This document shows, one piece after another, positions 43,882 through 52,639 of a stretch of 64,000 nucleotides of DNA. Source of the DNA: Akkermansiaceae bacterium. GTDB taxonomy: Bacteria > Verrucomicrobiota > Verrucomicrobiia > Verrucomicrobiales > Akkermansiaceae. The notes under the pieces are model-generated. The model was not told where the DNA came from and searched no databases. It worked only from the letters and a program-made list of their open reading frames with translations. The stretch spans positions 434,001 to 498,000 of the forward strand of contig CAJJBQ010000001.1 in NCBI GenBank assembly GCA_905182405.1. The letters run 5' to 3'. A program made the position numbers and the translations under genes. The number at the start of each line of letters is the position of its first letter. Position 1 is the first letter of the stretch.

Positions 43882-45306
43882 TCAGCCCGCGAGAAGGCCG
43901 AGAAGGCGATCGCGCACGGAGTCATTTCGGACCAATCCGCTGAACTGCTCTGAACCCGGACCAAAGGCCGTGAGTTGAGTCGGGTCAGAGGTGTGGCAGA
44001 TGCCAGTCCAGCCGACACCAGTAATATTTCCTACAATTTGCCCGAGGATCCCGACGGGGTTGGAAAGCTGGTTGCTCCACTCACTCACTTGGCGCCCTGC
44101 GATACACTCCAGCATGACATTGGCCTCTTTTTGCGAAGGAGTGAATCCGTAAAAGTCTTCGATCTTCTTGATCATATCAGCGCTCTTACCAGTTTTCCTG
44201 TTCCATTCACTGAGGAAGCGCTCGGCCGAGCCGCTAATCTGGGCGACTTTTTGGAAGTGCTCGTCCGTTTGGCGATAACCGGCACCGGTTCCGTTCAGAC
44301 CCGGGTTGGCATTGCCATGGTCGCTCGTCAGGACGATGAGAATGTCGTCGTGATTTTGAGTCATCGCGAGGACCTTGGCGATGGAGTCATCGAATGCCAT
44401 CTGCTCCCGGAGAATGGCCCCGATATCGTTCTTGTGGGCCGCGTGGTCGATGCGGGCTCCTTCCACTTGGAGTAAAAAGGGATCCTCGTTCGTGAGGAAA
44501 CGCTGCAAGGCGGCTTCAGTCATTTCGGCCAGAGGCGGAACTTGTTTTTGAAGTTCTTTGTCCTCGTTCCAATCAATGGTGTAGGGGAGGTAACCATTTT
44601 GAAAAGTTCCGAGGATTTTTTCGGATCGATTATTTTTTAAGTCGGTGCGGGTGCGGGAAATGCCATAGCCGGCCTTTTCGAAAATACCAAAAAGATCTTT
44701 CTTATCCTTACGGGCATTCCCAGAGAAGAATCTATCTCCTCCTCCGAGGATGACATCGACGCGGTCGAGATACTGGGGAGCGATAAGGTCTTCGCGCCCA
44801 CGATTTTTCACGGTAGCGGCGAAGCCGGCTGGCGTGGCGTGCGTGATGCTGGCTGTGGAGACGAGGCCGATCCGGAAATTGTCCTTCTCCTTCTTGAGAG
44901 TCTCCCCAATTGATTCGAGTTTTTTGCCGTTGGCATCGACGTTGATCTGGCCGTTGGGGATACGCTTTCCAGCACTCCAGGCGCTGGAAGCCGCGGCGGA
45001 ATCCGTCACCAGCGAGCTGGACGAGGCCGTATCCATCAGGCCATGCGTCGCACCAGGGGTAGAAAGGAGCTCCCACCACGCGGTGCCCTGCTTACGGGTC
45101 TGCTGGGAAAAGGCTTCCGTCATCGAGAGCACCCCTTGGCTCATGCCGTCTGAGACCATAAAGATAATCCCGCGAGGTTTCTTCGGTGAGTTGCTCACCT
45201 TGGGGTTTGCCTGCGATTGAGCGCTTGCTTGAGAAATCGATGAAAGCACGGCTGCCGCGCTTCCAGCGAGACTGCCTTTTAAGAGATGACGACGAGTATG
45301 GCCCAT
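43882..45306 (-). CDS. Alkaline phosphatase (PhoA family), Tat-like leader
   Basis: 474 residues from ATG 45306 (MGHTRRHLLKGSLAGSAAAV), chosen because it places a twin-arginine leader at the N-terminus; in-frame ATGs at 45324/45327 are alternatives. IIFMVSDGMSQG has the first metal Asp. DTASSSSLVTDSAAASSAWS carries the nucleophile Ser in the D-S-A-A-(A/S) context. FLLQVEGARIDHAAHKNDIG and LIVLTSDHGNANPG give further metal ligands. The protein releases phosphate from monoesters outside the cytoplasm. The C-terminal ~90 residues form an extra crown-like region. No pho box is recognised upstream. Confidence 0.9.
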   Translation of the reverse strand: MGHTRRHLLKGSLAGSAAAVLSSISQASAQSQANPKVSNSPKKPRGIIFMVSDGMSQGVLSMTEAFSQQTRKQGTAWWELLSTPGATHGLMDTASSSSLVTDSAAASSAWSAGKRIPNGQINVDANGKKLESIGETLKKEKDNFRIGLVSTASITHATPAGFAATVKNRGREDLIAPQYLDRVDVILGGGDRFFSGNARKDKKDLFGIFEKAGYGISRTRTDLKNNRSEKILGTFQNGYLPYTIDWNEDKELQKQVPPLAEMTEAALQRFLTNEDPFLLQVEGARIDHAAHKNDIGAILREQMAFDDSIAKVLAMTQNHDDILIVLTSDHGNANPGLNGTGAGYRQTDEHFQKVAQISGSAERFLSEWNRKTGKSADMIKKIEDFYGFTPSQKEANVMLECIAGRQVSEWSNQLSNPVGILGQIVGNITGVGWTGICHTSDPTQLTAFGPGSEQFSGLVRNDSVRDRLLGLLAG

Positions 45307-45505
45307 AGGGGAGGGACCATACATCATTTTTTCAGATCTGCAGAGGCGGGATTTAGGGTGCTCAGTTTGCAATCGATGGAGTGGATGGCGAGGTGGTTCT
45401 TTAAATTGGGAGCTGCGGTGATCGCGCTTTCCCTTTTCAAACTCAGCGATTACTTGAATTGGCGGGGTGGGAAGGCATCTGAAAATATAAATTTACTGCG
45501 GCTGC

Positions 45506-45855
45506 ATGATTAAAGCAGAGGATGCCTTCGCTAAGCACGACGCCGGATATCTCTAGTGGTGGAAGGATACAAGGTCGCATTCTCGCCGCCGGCGCTGGAA
45601 GACCTTGAGTCAAGCTTGGCTTGGCTGGAGGAAGAAGCTCCGGAAAAAGTTGTTGAGTGGGATGAGGCGATCAAGGCTCACATCAACACCTTGAGAGAGC
45701 TTCCCGAAGCTCATCCCGTGGCACCGCAAAATGGACTCTGGGGAGACGAGGAACTAGGGCAGCTCTTCTTTCAAGGCATCCTCTCGAAGTATCGAATCCT
45801 CCTTTGCTTCTCTCGATCTGGATTTTGCTTAGGACAGATTGAACCAGTAATTCTC
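45506..45855 (+). pseudogene. Relic of a ParE/RelE-type toxin with antitoxin tail
   Basis: GTG 45556 opens a frame reading YKVAFSPPALEDLESSLAWL, then EEEAPEKVVEWDEAIKAHIN, TLRELPEAHPVAP, GQLFFQGILSKYRILLCF. That is the ParE/RelE fold up to its fourth strand. The expected last strand and conserved Arg/His tail are missing: the frame runs on without a stop into the DUF3179 gene. Just upstream, MIKAEDAFAKHDAGYL (45506-45553) ends in TAG, which overlaps the GTG by one base. This is the coupling seen for antitoxin-toxin pairs, but the antitoxin head is absent. Confidence 0.6.
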
Positions 45856-45984
45856 TCGCCGTTTGACCCGGTGATAATGGTTTCTCCATTTTGCCAATGG
45901 CACCCTAAAACAGGTGATAACCCGCCGTGTCAATTTTCACTTGATCCTTTGGAAAGAACCTCGGTTGGCTCATATTTGATCTCA

Positions 45985-46950
45985 ATGAAACAAGCTGTGC
46001 TTTTTGGGGTGATCATAGTCCCCCTACTGGTCTCGCTACTGGGCTTGGCAGGCGGAGAAGAAAGAACCTTCCAACCCCGCACCTTGATGAAGCCTTTGCC
46101 TGCGATTGAGGATGCCTCCTTCGTAAAAGCGGGAGAGGTAAAATCGATCGGCGACAAGGATCTTGTTCTTGCGCTGGCGGTCAATGGCCACTCCCGGGCC
46201 TATCCCATCAATATGCTGACCGGACCCAGGCGGGAAATTATCAATGACATCCTGGGAGGTACATCCATCGCGGCCACCTGGTGACATCTCTGCTTCAACG
46301 GCATCGTGTATGCCGCGCAAAATCCGAAGCATGACAAACGTCTCGTTTTTCAGGTCTCGGGAAAACTTTGGCACCGCAGTCTTGTGATGCGCGACCTCCA
46401 GACGGGATCACTTTGGAGTCATATCCTCGGCGAAGCGATGGATGGCCCTCTTAAAGGAACCACGCTGAAGCCAATTCCCTCGGTCATCACTTCCTGGGGA
46501 GAGTGGAAAAAGAAGCACCCTGAAACAAGCGTCCTGAATCTCGATCTGAGCGCAAAGAGATTTGATACTAAGGCGTGGAAAGATCGGAAGCGTTTCGTCC
46601 TTGGAATTGAACACGACGGCAAAACCAAAGCCTGGCCTTATCGCTTCCTCGAAGAGAACCCGGTAAGTGTCGAAACGTTCACGGGGAAAGAATTCCTGAT
46701 CGTCTTCCTCAAGGAGAGTGCAACGGCCTTCGCTTTCGAAACGGGAGGGATCATCAAAAGCGGCAAGCTCGACCAAGGAACTTTGGTAAGCGATGATGGC
46801 ACCCGCTGGAATCTTTGGAGTGCCAGAGCGATGGAGGGTCCTCAAAAAGGCAAAAACCTCACCCGCGCCTTCGCCCTTCCCTCCTATCGAAAAGCATGGC
46901 TTGATTTCCATCCCGGTTCAATGATAGCCGGTGAGGCTTCGAAAAAGTAG
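45985..46950 (+). CDS. DUF3179 protein, probable selenoprotein (UGA at 46282-46284)
   Basis: 322 codons from ATG 45985, reading through one in-frame TGA. MKQAVLFGVIIVPLLVSLLG is a signal peptide. The DUF3179 core is LALAVNGHSRAYPINMLTGP, DILGGTSIAATW, then UGA, then HLCFNGIVYA. Relatives have TxCPLCxSGVVF here, so UGA replaces the first Cys of CxxC and gives U-x-x-C. The frame continues undamaged for 222 codons with good family features (FQVSGKLWHRSLVMRDLQTG; SLWSHILGEAMDGPLKGTTL; VLGIEHDGKTKAWPYRFLEE). A SECIS-like hairpin follows. A nonsense mutation is the alternative. The redox role is unknown. Confidence 0.8.
46285..46330 (+). promoter_or_regulatory. SECIS-like hairpin for selenocysteine insertion
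   Basis: Directly after UGA 46282-46284, CGGCAT (46299-46304) pairs with ATGCCG (46310-46315) around the loop CGTGT. An outer helix, GCTTC (46292-46296) / GAAGC (46326-46330), extends the structure. The apical loop G lies 22 nt after the UGA, within the spacing reported for bacterial SECIS elements. The loop contains the GU expected for SelB contact. Confidence 0.6.
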
Positions 46951-46986
46951 CCTGGGTTTCAATTTAACGACTTAAATAGGATAATC

Positions 46987-47721
46987 CTAGCGATCAGCCA
47001 ACAGGAGGTCTCGGAGTTCGCTGATGTGGGAGATTTTCGCATCGGGTTGATGGTCGCCGGAGTTGGGTTCGAAGCGCTCGTAGGGGAGGTGCTCGGTAGT
47101 GAGGATGGATTGCATGGCCATCCCTTTAGCTCCTTGAACGTCGGCGAGCCAGTTGTCACCAACGTAGAGGCAGTCTGCTGGTTTTTCTTTGAGTTGATCG
47201 AGGAGGGCTTGATAGGGACGGGGGTCGGGTTTGACCCAGCCGATTTCTCCGGAGACGACGATAGCGTCGAAGTGTGGAGTCATGCCTAGTTTTTCGATTC
47301 CGTCGCGGATGGAGCGGCTACAGGGAAAATTGGAGAGGAGCGCGAGGCGGTAGCGTTTTCCCAAGTCTTGCAGCAGGGGGAGGATGTCGTCAGAGAGTTC
47401 GATGATATCGACGAAAGTTCGATAGCGCTCTTCGGCGAGTTCCTTGACTTGGTCGTCGGTTGCGGTGAGAGGGTAGATTCCTTCGATGAGCTCGCGGCAA
47501 CATTCTTCGACGTCGTTTTCGCGGTAGCCATTTGAATATGGGGCGACGATTTGAACGTCGCGGATTTCTTTGAGTTTGGCGGCGTGACAGCTGCCGAACA
47601 TTTCGGTGAGCTTGGTGGTGAGGCGCTCGTATTGCATGGCGATCTGCCGGGGGCCGAATTCAATGAGAGTGTTTCCAAGGTCGAAGCAGATGGCTTTTGT
47701 TTTTGTAAAATCAGAATTCAT
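46987..47721 (-). CDS. HAD-superfamily hydrolase (phosphatase-like)
   Basis: 244 residues. Motif I is AICFDLGNTLIEFGPRQ (the nucleophile Asp, then L-G-N-T in place of the usual D-G-T). Motif II is LALLSNFPCS. Motif III is a Lys before the terminal helices (GEIGWVKPDPRPYQ). Motif IV is CLYVGDNWLADVQGAKGMAM. A helical cap lies between residues ~20 and ~110. This is a subfamily IA member acting on a small phosphorylated metabolite; the substrate cannot be told. It converges with the DUF3179 gene. Confidence 0.88.
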   Translation of the reverse strand: MNSDFTKTKAICFDLGNTLIEFGPRQIAMQYERLTTKLTEMFGSCHAAKLKEIRDVQIVAPYSNGYRENDVEECCRELIEGIYPLTATDDQVKELAEERYRTFVDIIELSDDILPLLQDLGKRYRLALLSNFPCSRSIRDGIEKLGMTPHFDAIVVSGEIGWVKPDPRPYQALLDQLKEKPADCLYVGDNWLADVQGAKGMAMQSILTTEHLPYERFEPNSGDHQPDAKISHISELRDLLLADR

Positions 47722-47975
47722 TATATTTCCAAGGATTACCTCTTTTCACTATTCATGACACACAATTGTAAGTCAGCAGGTTTACCAGTCCACTCTCTAC
47801 TCTCACATTTTGAGGCTCTTTTAAAGGGTGGACGAGACTTCAGATCTTCCGAAGTGGTTCGTCCTTCCTGTCCGAAGGAAAAATAGCCCAGCGAGTCCGT
47901 CCATTTTTTATAAGACGACTTCCATGAAAAAATGCTTCTTCTTGAAAGCCGGTGTTTACATGGCTAATTACGGAC

Positions 47976-48986
47976 ATGCGATTTGCACTCTTGTTCGTTG
48001 CGACTCTTTTACTGAACGCACCCCTTTTTGCGCAGCAGCCCAATATTGGGAACCTCACTTTGGTGGACGAGGGCGGGTTTAATGAACTCGATATCAGGAT
48101 CTCTGCCGTGAATGCTTCGGACAGCGATACCACGGCGCTGGCAGGTGAGATGGAAGTCCTTCTCAATATCGATTATGGGAGCGGAACCACGGACACGATG
48201 GTGATCAAGAGCGCCGATATCAGTGCTTCGGATCTTGAGTTTAGATTGCGCGTTCTTTTTTTTACAATTGCCGAGATCAATGCGCAGGGGATGAAAGGGA
48301 GCGCGTCTACTCCGGATGGAATTGGATCCGTCGATCCAGCTTCGGGCGAGTTTGATGCGGCCAATCACACCTTCACCATTGCTGAAGGGATATTTAGTGG
48401 TGAGGCCCTGGGAATGCCGATCGATAACAATGTTTCCGACACCCCCATTACCGGATTAGGAGCGGGCACCGGGACGGTTACGCTGGCCAATCCGGTCGAG
48501 GGAGCGAATAGGGTGATCACTTATGATGTTACGGTGACGCTTCCGATTGCCTTTGATGACACCCTTCCTACGGGAGACGGCGGAGTGGAGGCCGATGTCA
48601 CCGTTTCAGGGACCATCAAGGCGGTGGGGACGGCATTTATTATTCGTCCTGCGACATACGTCGAGTGGGCGGTTGAGCAGGGACTTGCGATAGACAGTCA
48701 GGCGCTCTATTCACTTAGCGAGAACATGTCGAATGATCTTATCCATGCGCTCGGTCACAGCGCGGCTGACGTTCCCTCGTTTCCGCTCGAGAAGTCCGAG
48801 AATGGTCTCCGCTTGAATGTTGGATTGAGCGGGCAAGCGGCCGAGGTCGTGATTGAATATTCTGAAGACCTCGTGTCCTGGGACCCACTTTCTGCGGTTC
48901 GTCTCGTCTCCTCTCCAGGTGACCCGATGGAGGTGAGCACGCCTGATGAACTTGGATTCTATCGGGTGATCGTTTCGTCAGAGTAG
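47976..48986 (+). CDS. Secreted beta-rich protein with C-terminal 'DLVSW...FYRV' module
   Basis: 336 residues from ATG 47976, chosen over an in-frame ATG eight codons upstream because it begins the signal peptide (MRFALLFVATLLLNAPLFAQ). The bulk is acidic and beta-rich, with a Gly/Thr-rich core (SGEALGMPIDNNVSDTPITG). It ends VVIEYSEDLVSWDPLSAVRL ... GFYRVIVSSE, the recurrent C-terminal module. No enzyme motif is seen. It is probably a surface-associated or secreted structural protein. Confidence 0.7.
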   Translation: MRFALLFVATLLLNAPLFAQQPNIGNLTLVDEGGFNELDIRISAVNASDSDTTALAGEMEVLLNIDYGSGTTDTMVIKSADISASDLEFRLRVLFFTIAEINAQGMKGSASTPDGIGSVDPASGEFDAANHTFTIAEGIFSGEALGMPIDNNVSDTPITGLGAGTGTVTLANPVEGANRVITYDVTVTLPIAFDDTLPTGDGGVEADVTVSGTIKAVGTAFIIRPATYVEWAVEQGLAIDSQALYSLSENMSNDLIHALGHSAADVPSFPLEKSENGLRLNVGLSGQAAEVVIEYSEDLVSWDPLSAVRLVSSPGDPMEVSTPDELGFYRVIVSSE

Positions 48987-49135
48987 ACTTATCAAGGGTC
49001 AGTCTTGAGTCGTGATCAATCCTACAGGGGGGGTGATGCGGCGGCGATTTGGAGCCTGAGGATAAAAAAGGAGCAAGATTTCGAGTTTTTCTTCTTTGTG
49101 AAATAGGGAGGTTGCATTATTTTGCACATATAAGA

Positions 49136-49166
49136 AGAGGCATGAAGGGTAATTTTTCCCGCCTCT
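49136..49166 (+). promoter_or_regulatory. Stem-loop upstream of the 1,143-aa protein gene
   Basis: agaggc (49136-49141) pairs with gcctct (49161-49166), and an inner ggg/ccc pair lies around taattttt. It lies 30 bases before ATG 49197 without a T-run, so it is more likely a leader hairpin or protein-binding site than a terminator. A LacI regulator is encoded nearby, but the sequence is not a typical LacI operator. Confidence 0.4.
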
Positions 49167-49196
49167 GATTCTAGTATTTACCTAAAGATTAGAGAT

Positions 49197-52100
49197 ATGA
49201 CTGCCTCGATTCCCGCCACTGTGCCGAGCCGTATTGTTCCTGAAGCAACATTTGCTGCGGCGAATCAGTGGCTGGTCGAGTCCGGGAGGGAGTATGTCGC
49301 GATCGACAACTTGGAGACTCTCGATCCCTTCTTCCTGAACATCGTGACGGCTGGGGAGCAGTGGTTTTTCTGCAGTAGCAATGGCGCTCCGAGCGCGGGT
49401 CGTCGTTCGCCTGAGTCCGCACTGTTTCCCTACTACACAGCTGATAAGATCATCGACAACTGGAATTCCACAGGTCCTTGGACCGGGATTGTGTGCGAAG
49501 GGCAATTTTGGAATCCCTTCACGCCACCGATTGCCCATTTGGCTCCGATACGTCGTCGCCTGCTGAAGAGTCTTCTGGGAGATGAACTGCTTTTTGAAGA
49601 AAGCCACGAGGGGCTGGGCCTGCGCTTCAGCTATCGCTGGCAGCTTTCACAGAAGCTTGGCTTCGTCCGGAAAGCAACGATCACCAACGTGGGCGATCAG
49701 GCACGCGATTTTCGGATCGTGGATGGCCTCGATAACGTTCTTCCTCCAGATATCGGTAGCCGGATGCAGCTGCAGTATAGCTGCTTGGCCGATGGCTACA
49801 AACTGAGCGAGCTGGAATGTGGACAGACCCTGATGGTGCATCGGCTCGCTTCAGGGATCGTGGATGCGCCGATTCCGCTTGAGAGTCTTAAGGCTACCAC
49901 GATTTGGACTCATGGTTTGGGTGCAGGACCTGCCTATCTCACACGTAATGCGGCTGAGAAGTTTCTCCAGGGGAAAGAAATCGATTCCCCTGACCGGATT
50001 CGCGGAAAACGAGGTGCTCTTTTGTTGGCTCGTGAAATGGCGCTCGCGCCCGGGGAATCCCAAGAGTGGGTCATGGTTGCGGAGATCGAGCAAACTCAGG
50101 CTGAGGTGGAGACGCTTCGCCAGCAGTTGGCTGATCCTTCGGCACTCCTTGCTGCGGTCGAAGAAGATTTGCAGTGTGGGCGTGATCGTTTGCGTGAGGT
50201 GATCGCTTCCTCCGATGGCTTCCAGCAAACTGCGGATCGCGATGGAGCGTTGTATCACTATCAGAATACTCTTTGTAATCTCCTTCGTGGTGGAGTTCCA
50301 GAAAAGGGCTCTCTTTTTAAGCGAGATCAATTTCTTTCCTACCTCTCGATCCATAATCTTCCATTGCGTGAGAAGCATGCGGAAGTGCTCAAGGCTCTTC
50401 CTGCAACTCTCACGAGAGGAGAGCTTTTAGAAAAGATGGTGCCTTTGGGTTCCTCTGACCTGACGAGGCTGGTCGAGGAATATCTTCCGTTGATTTTGAG
50501 CCGACGGCATGGCGACCCAAGTCGTCCCTGGAACAAATTTGATATCCGCCTCAATGACGAGGAGGGTGAGCCGATTCATCATTTCGAAGGAAACTGGCGC
50601 GATATTTTCCAGAACTGGGAGGCCCTTGCGTGGAGCTATCCGGACTTTCTTGATGGCTTCATTTCAAAATTCGTTAATGCCTCGACGATTGACGGCTTCA
50701 ATCCCTATCGCATCACTTCCGCTGGAGTTGATTGGGAAGCGCCCGATGAAGATGATCCTTGGGTTTCCATCGGATACTGGGGTGATCATCAGATCATTTA
50801 CTTGCTGAAGCTCGTCGAGCTGGAGGCTAAAGTGAATCCGGCGCGTCTCGCGGAGAGCTTGGACACGCCGAGATATGTTTTTGCCGATGTTCCATACGCC
50901 TTCAAATCTTGGGAGGAAATTCTCAAGGATCCCAAGGACACCATTACATTCGATCAGGAGCGGGATGAGCAGCTCATCGCCCGGAAAGAGAAGATGGGTG
51001 CCGATGGCTTGTTGCTTCAAAATGATGAGGGTGAGCTTTGTCGGGCCACGCTCGCGGAGAAGCTCCTCCTTCCTGCTGCAGTCAAGCTCGCCTCACTCGT
51101 GCCGGGTGGTGGCGTGTGGATGAACACGCAAAAGCCGGAGTGGAATGATGCCAACAACGCGCTCGCCGGATATGGTCTCTCGGTGGTGACGACGGGTTAT
51201 CTCCGCCGCTATATTGTCTTTCTTGAATCTCTCTTTGTTGATCATGAGCAGGATGATTTGCAGATCTCTTCTTCTTTGTTGGGCCTCCTTGAAGGCATGA
51301 GCCAAGTATTCTCGAAAGAGAGCTGGAGTGATCAAAGCAAGCTGACCGATGGGGAGCGCTTTGAGCTGGTGGAACATTCAGGACTGATTCTTGAGTCCTA
51401 TCGGGGTCAGATTTTGCGGGGAGGCCCGGGTGCGTCGTCATCGATTTCGAAGAGTGACCTCCTCGAATTCCTGAAGAAATCCCGCAAGGCCCTAGAAGGC
51501 GTGCTGCGTCTTAACAAGCGTTCCGATGGATTCTGGAATGCCTACAACATCCTCGATATCCGTCATGCGGAGAGCGCGATGGGAATCAAGGAGCTTCCAC
51601 TCATGTTGGAGGGTCAGGTTGCCATCTTGACTTCCGGAATGTTGAAGCCTGAAGAAGCGCTTCATCTTTTGGAAGCGCTGCCGGAGAGTGATCTGAAGTC
51701 GGAAAGACATCCGACTTACTTGCTCTACCCGGATCGCGATCTTCCTCGTTTCCTGGAAGGGAATCGGATTTCGCAAGAGCAACTTGAGACTGTGCCCGCG
51801 CTTGTGGAAATGGTGAAGGCGGGAGACTTCCGTGTTCTTGAAAAAGATCCGGAAGAAGGGTTCCGCTTCGAGTCTGCCATGACGAATGGCTACGAGCTGG
51901 CGGAAATGATCGAAACTGTGGGAGGCTTTTCTGAAGAGGACCGCACGAAGCTTGATGCGCTCTACGAGTCGGTCTTCCATCACCAATCCTTTACCGGTCG
52001 GAGTGGCTCGATGTTTAGCTACGAAGGACTGGGCTGCATTTACTGGCACATGATTTCGAAGCTGATGCTGGCGGCTCAAGAAGTGGCCCTGCAAGCGATC

Positions 52101-52628
52101 GAAGATGGCGTTGAGGATGAAATGATCACGCGTTTTATGGGGGCTTACTTCTCAGTACAGCATGGCCTTGGCTTCCGTCAGACTCCGGAGCAATTCGGCG
52201 CCTTCCCGGCGGAGCCCTATTCCCATAGCTCCAGTCATGCCGGGGCGCAGCAACCGGGTCTCACGGGACAGGTGAAAGAGGGGATTCTTTGTCGCCTTGG
52301 AGAACTGGGAGTGGATTTTAAGGATGGTTGCCTGAGTTTCGAACCGCGCATGCTTCGTGCTGCTGAGTTTAGAGGCCTTCCCGGAGGACCGGAGCATGAG
52401 GCCCTTTCTGAAGGAATGATTTCCTTCACCTACGCGCAGACGCCGATCACCTATCGTCGGGTTCATGAGCTGACGAACGTTTCCGCAGTAGTTTATCTTT
52501 CCGACGGCTCGCAACTTAAGGCTCCTGAAGGGCGTCTTGATCGCGAAACGACACTGGAGATTGTCAGCCAATCCGGCGCGGTCTCCCGTATCGATGTCCA
52601 GCTTCCTTCCTCTTGGTTGATTTCCTAG
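49197..52628 (+). CDS. Large soluble protein, probable carbohydrate-active enzyme of unnamed family
   Basis: 1,143 residues with no signal peptide. I do not recognise a named family. The N-terminal ~300 residues are beta-rich (LRFSYRWQLSQKLGFVRKAT; ITNVGDQARDFRIVDGLDNV), like the N-terminal beta-sandwich of GH94/GH15-type phosphorylases and amylases. The remainder is helical with conserved-looking aromatic/acidic blocks: RRHGDPSRPWNKFDIRL, HFEGNWRDIFQNWEALAWSY, FNPYRITSAGVDWE, SIGYWGDHQIIYLLKLVELE, GGVWMNTQKPEWNDANNALA. These fit an (alpha/alpha)6 barrel with several candidate acids. The next gene is a sugar symporter and a LacI regulator follows, so cytoplasmic breakdown of an imported oligosaccharide is the likely role. 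Confidence 0.65.
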   Translation: MTASIPATVPSRIVPEATFAAANQWLVESGREYVAIDNLETLDPFFLNIVTAGEQWFFCSSNGAPSAGRRSPESALFPYYTADKIIDNWNSTGPWTGIVCEGQFWNPFTPPIAHLAPIRRRLLKSLLGDELLFEESHEGLGLRFSYRWQLSQKLGFVRKATITNVGDQARDFRIVDGLDNVLPPDIGSRMQLQYSCLADGYKLSELECGQTLMVHRLASGIVDAPIPLESLKATTIWTHGLGAGPAYLTRNAAEKFLQGKEIDSPDRIRGKRGALLLAREMALAPGESQEWVMVAEIEQTQAEVETLRQQLADPSALLAAVEEDLQCGRDRLREVIASSDGFQQTADRDGALYHYQNTLCNLLRGGVPEKGSLFKRDQFLSYLSIHNLPLREKHAEVLKALPATLTRGELLEKMVPLGSSDLTRLVEEYLPLILSRRHGDPSRPWNKFDIRLNDEEGEPIHHFEGNWRDIFQNWEALAWSYPDFLDGFISKFVNASTIDGFNPYRITSAGVDWEAPDEDDPWVSIGYWGDHQIIYLLKLVELEAKVNPARLAESLDTPRYVFADVPYAFKSWEEILKDPKDTITFDQERDEQLIARKEKMGADGLLLQNDEGELCRATLAEKLLLPAAVKLASLVPGGGVWMNTQKPEWNDANNALAGYGLSVVTTGYLRRYIVFLESLFVDHEQDDLQISSSLLGLLEGMSQVFSKESWSDQSKLTDGERFELVEHSGLILESYRGQILRGGPGASSSISKSDLLEFLKKSRKALEGVLRLNKRSDGFWNAYNILDIRHAESAMGIKELPLMLEGQVAILTSGMLKPEEALHLLEALPESDLKSERHPTYLLYPDRDLPRFLEGNRISQEQLETVPALVEMVKAGDFRVLEKDPEEGFRFESAMTNGYELAEMIETVGGFSEEDRTKLDALYESVFHHQSFTGRSGSMFSYEGLGCIYWHMISKLMLAAQEVALQAIEDGVEDEMITRFMGAYFSVQHGLGFRQTPEQFGAFPAEPYSHSSSHAGAQQPGLTGQVKEGILCRLGELGVDFKDGCLSFEPRMLRAAEFRGLPGGPEHEALSEGMISFTYAQTPITYRRVHELTNVSAVVYLSDGSQLKAPEGRLDRETTLEIVSQSGAVSRIDVQLPSSWLIS

Positions 52629-52639
52629 CAACAAATAAT

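Noticed and set aside
45388..45513. 42-codon frame starting MARWFFKLGAAVIALSLFKL
   Set aside because: It has one hydrophobic stretch, but no ribosome-binding site, no relative recalled, and it overlaps the divergent phosphatase upstream region.
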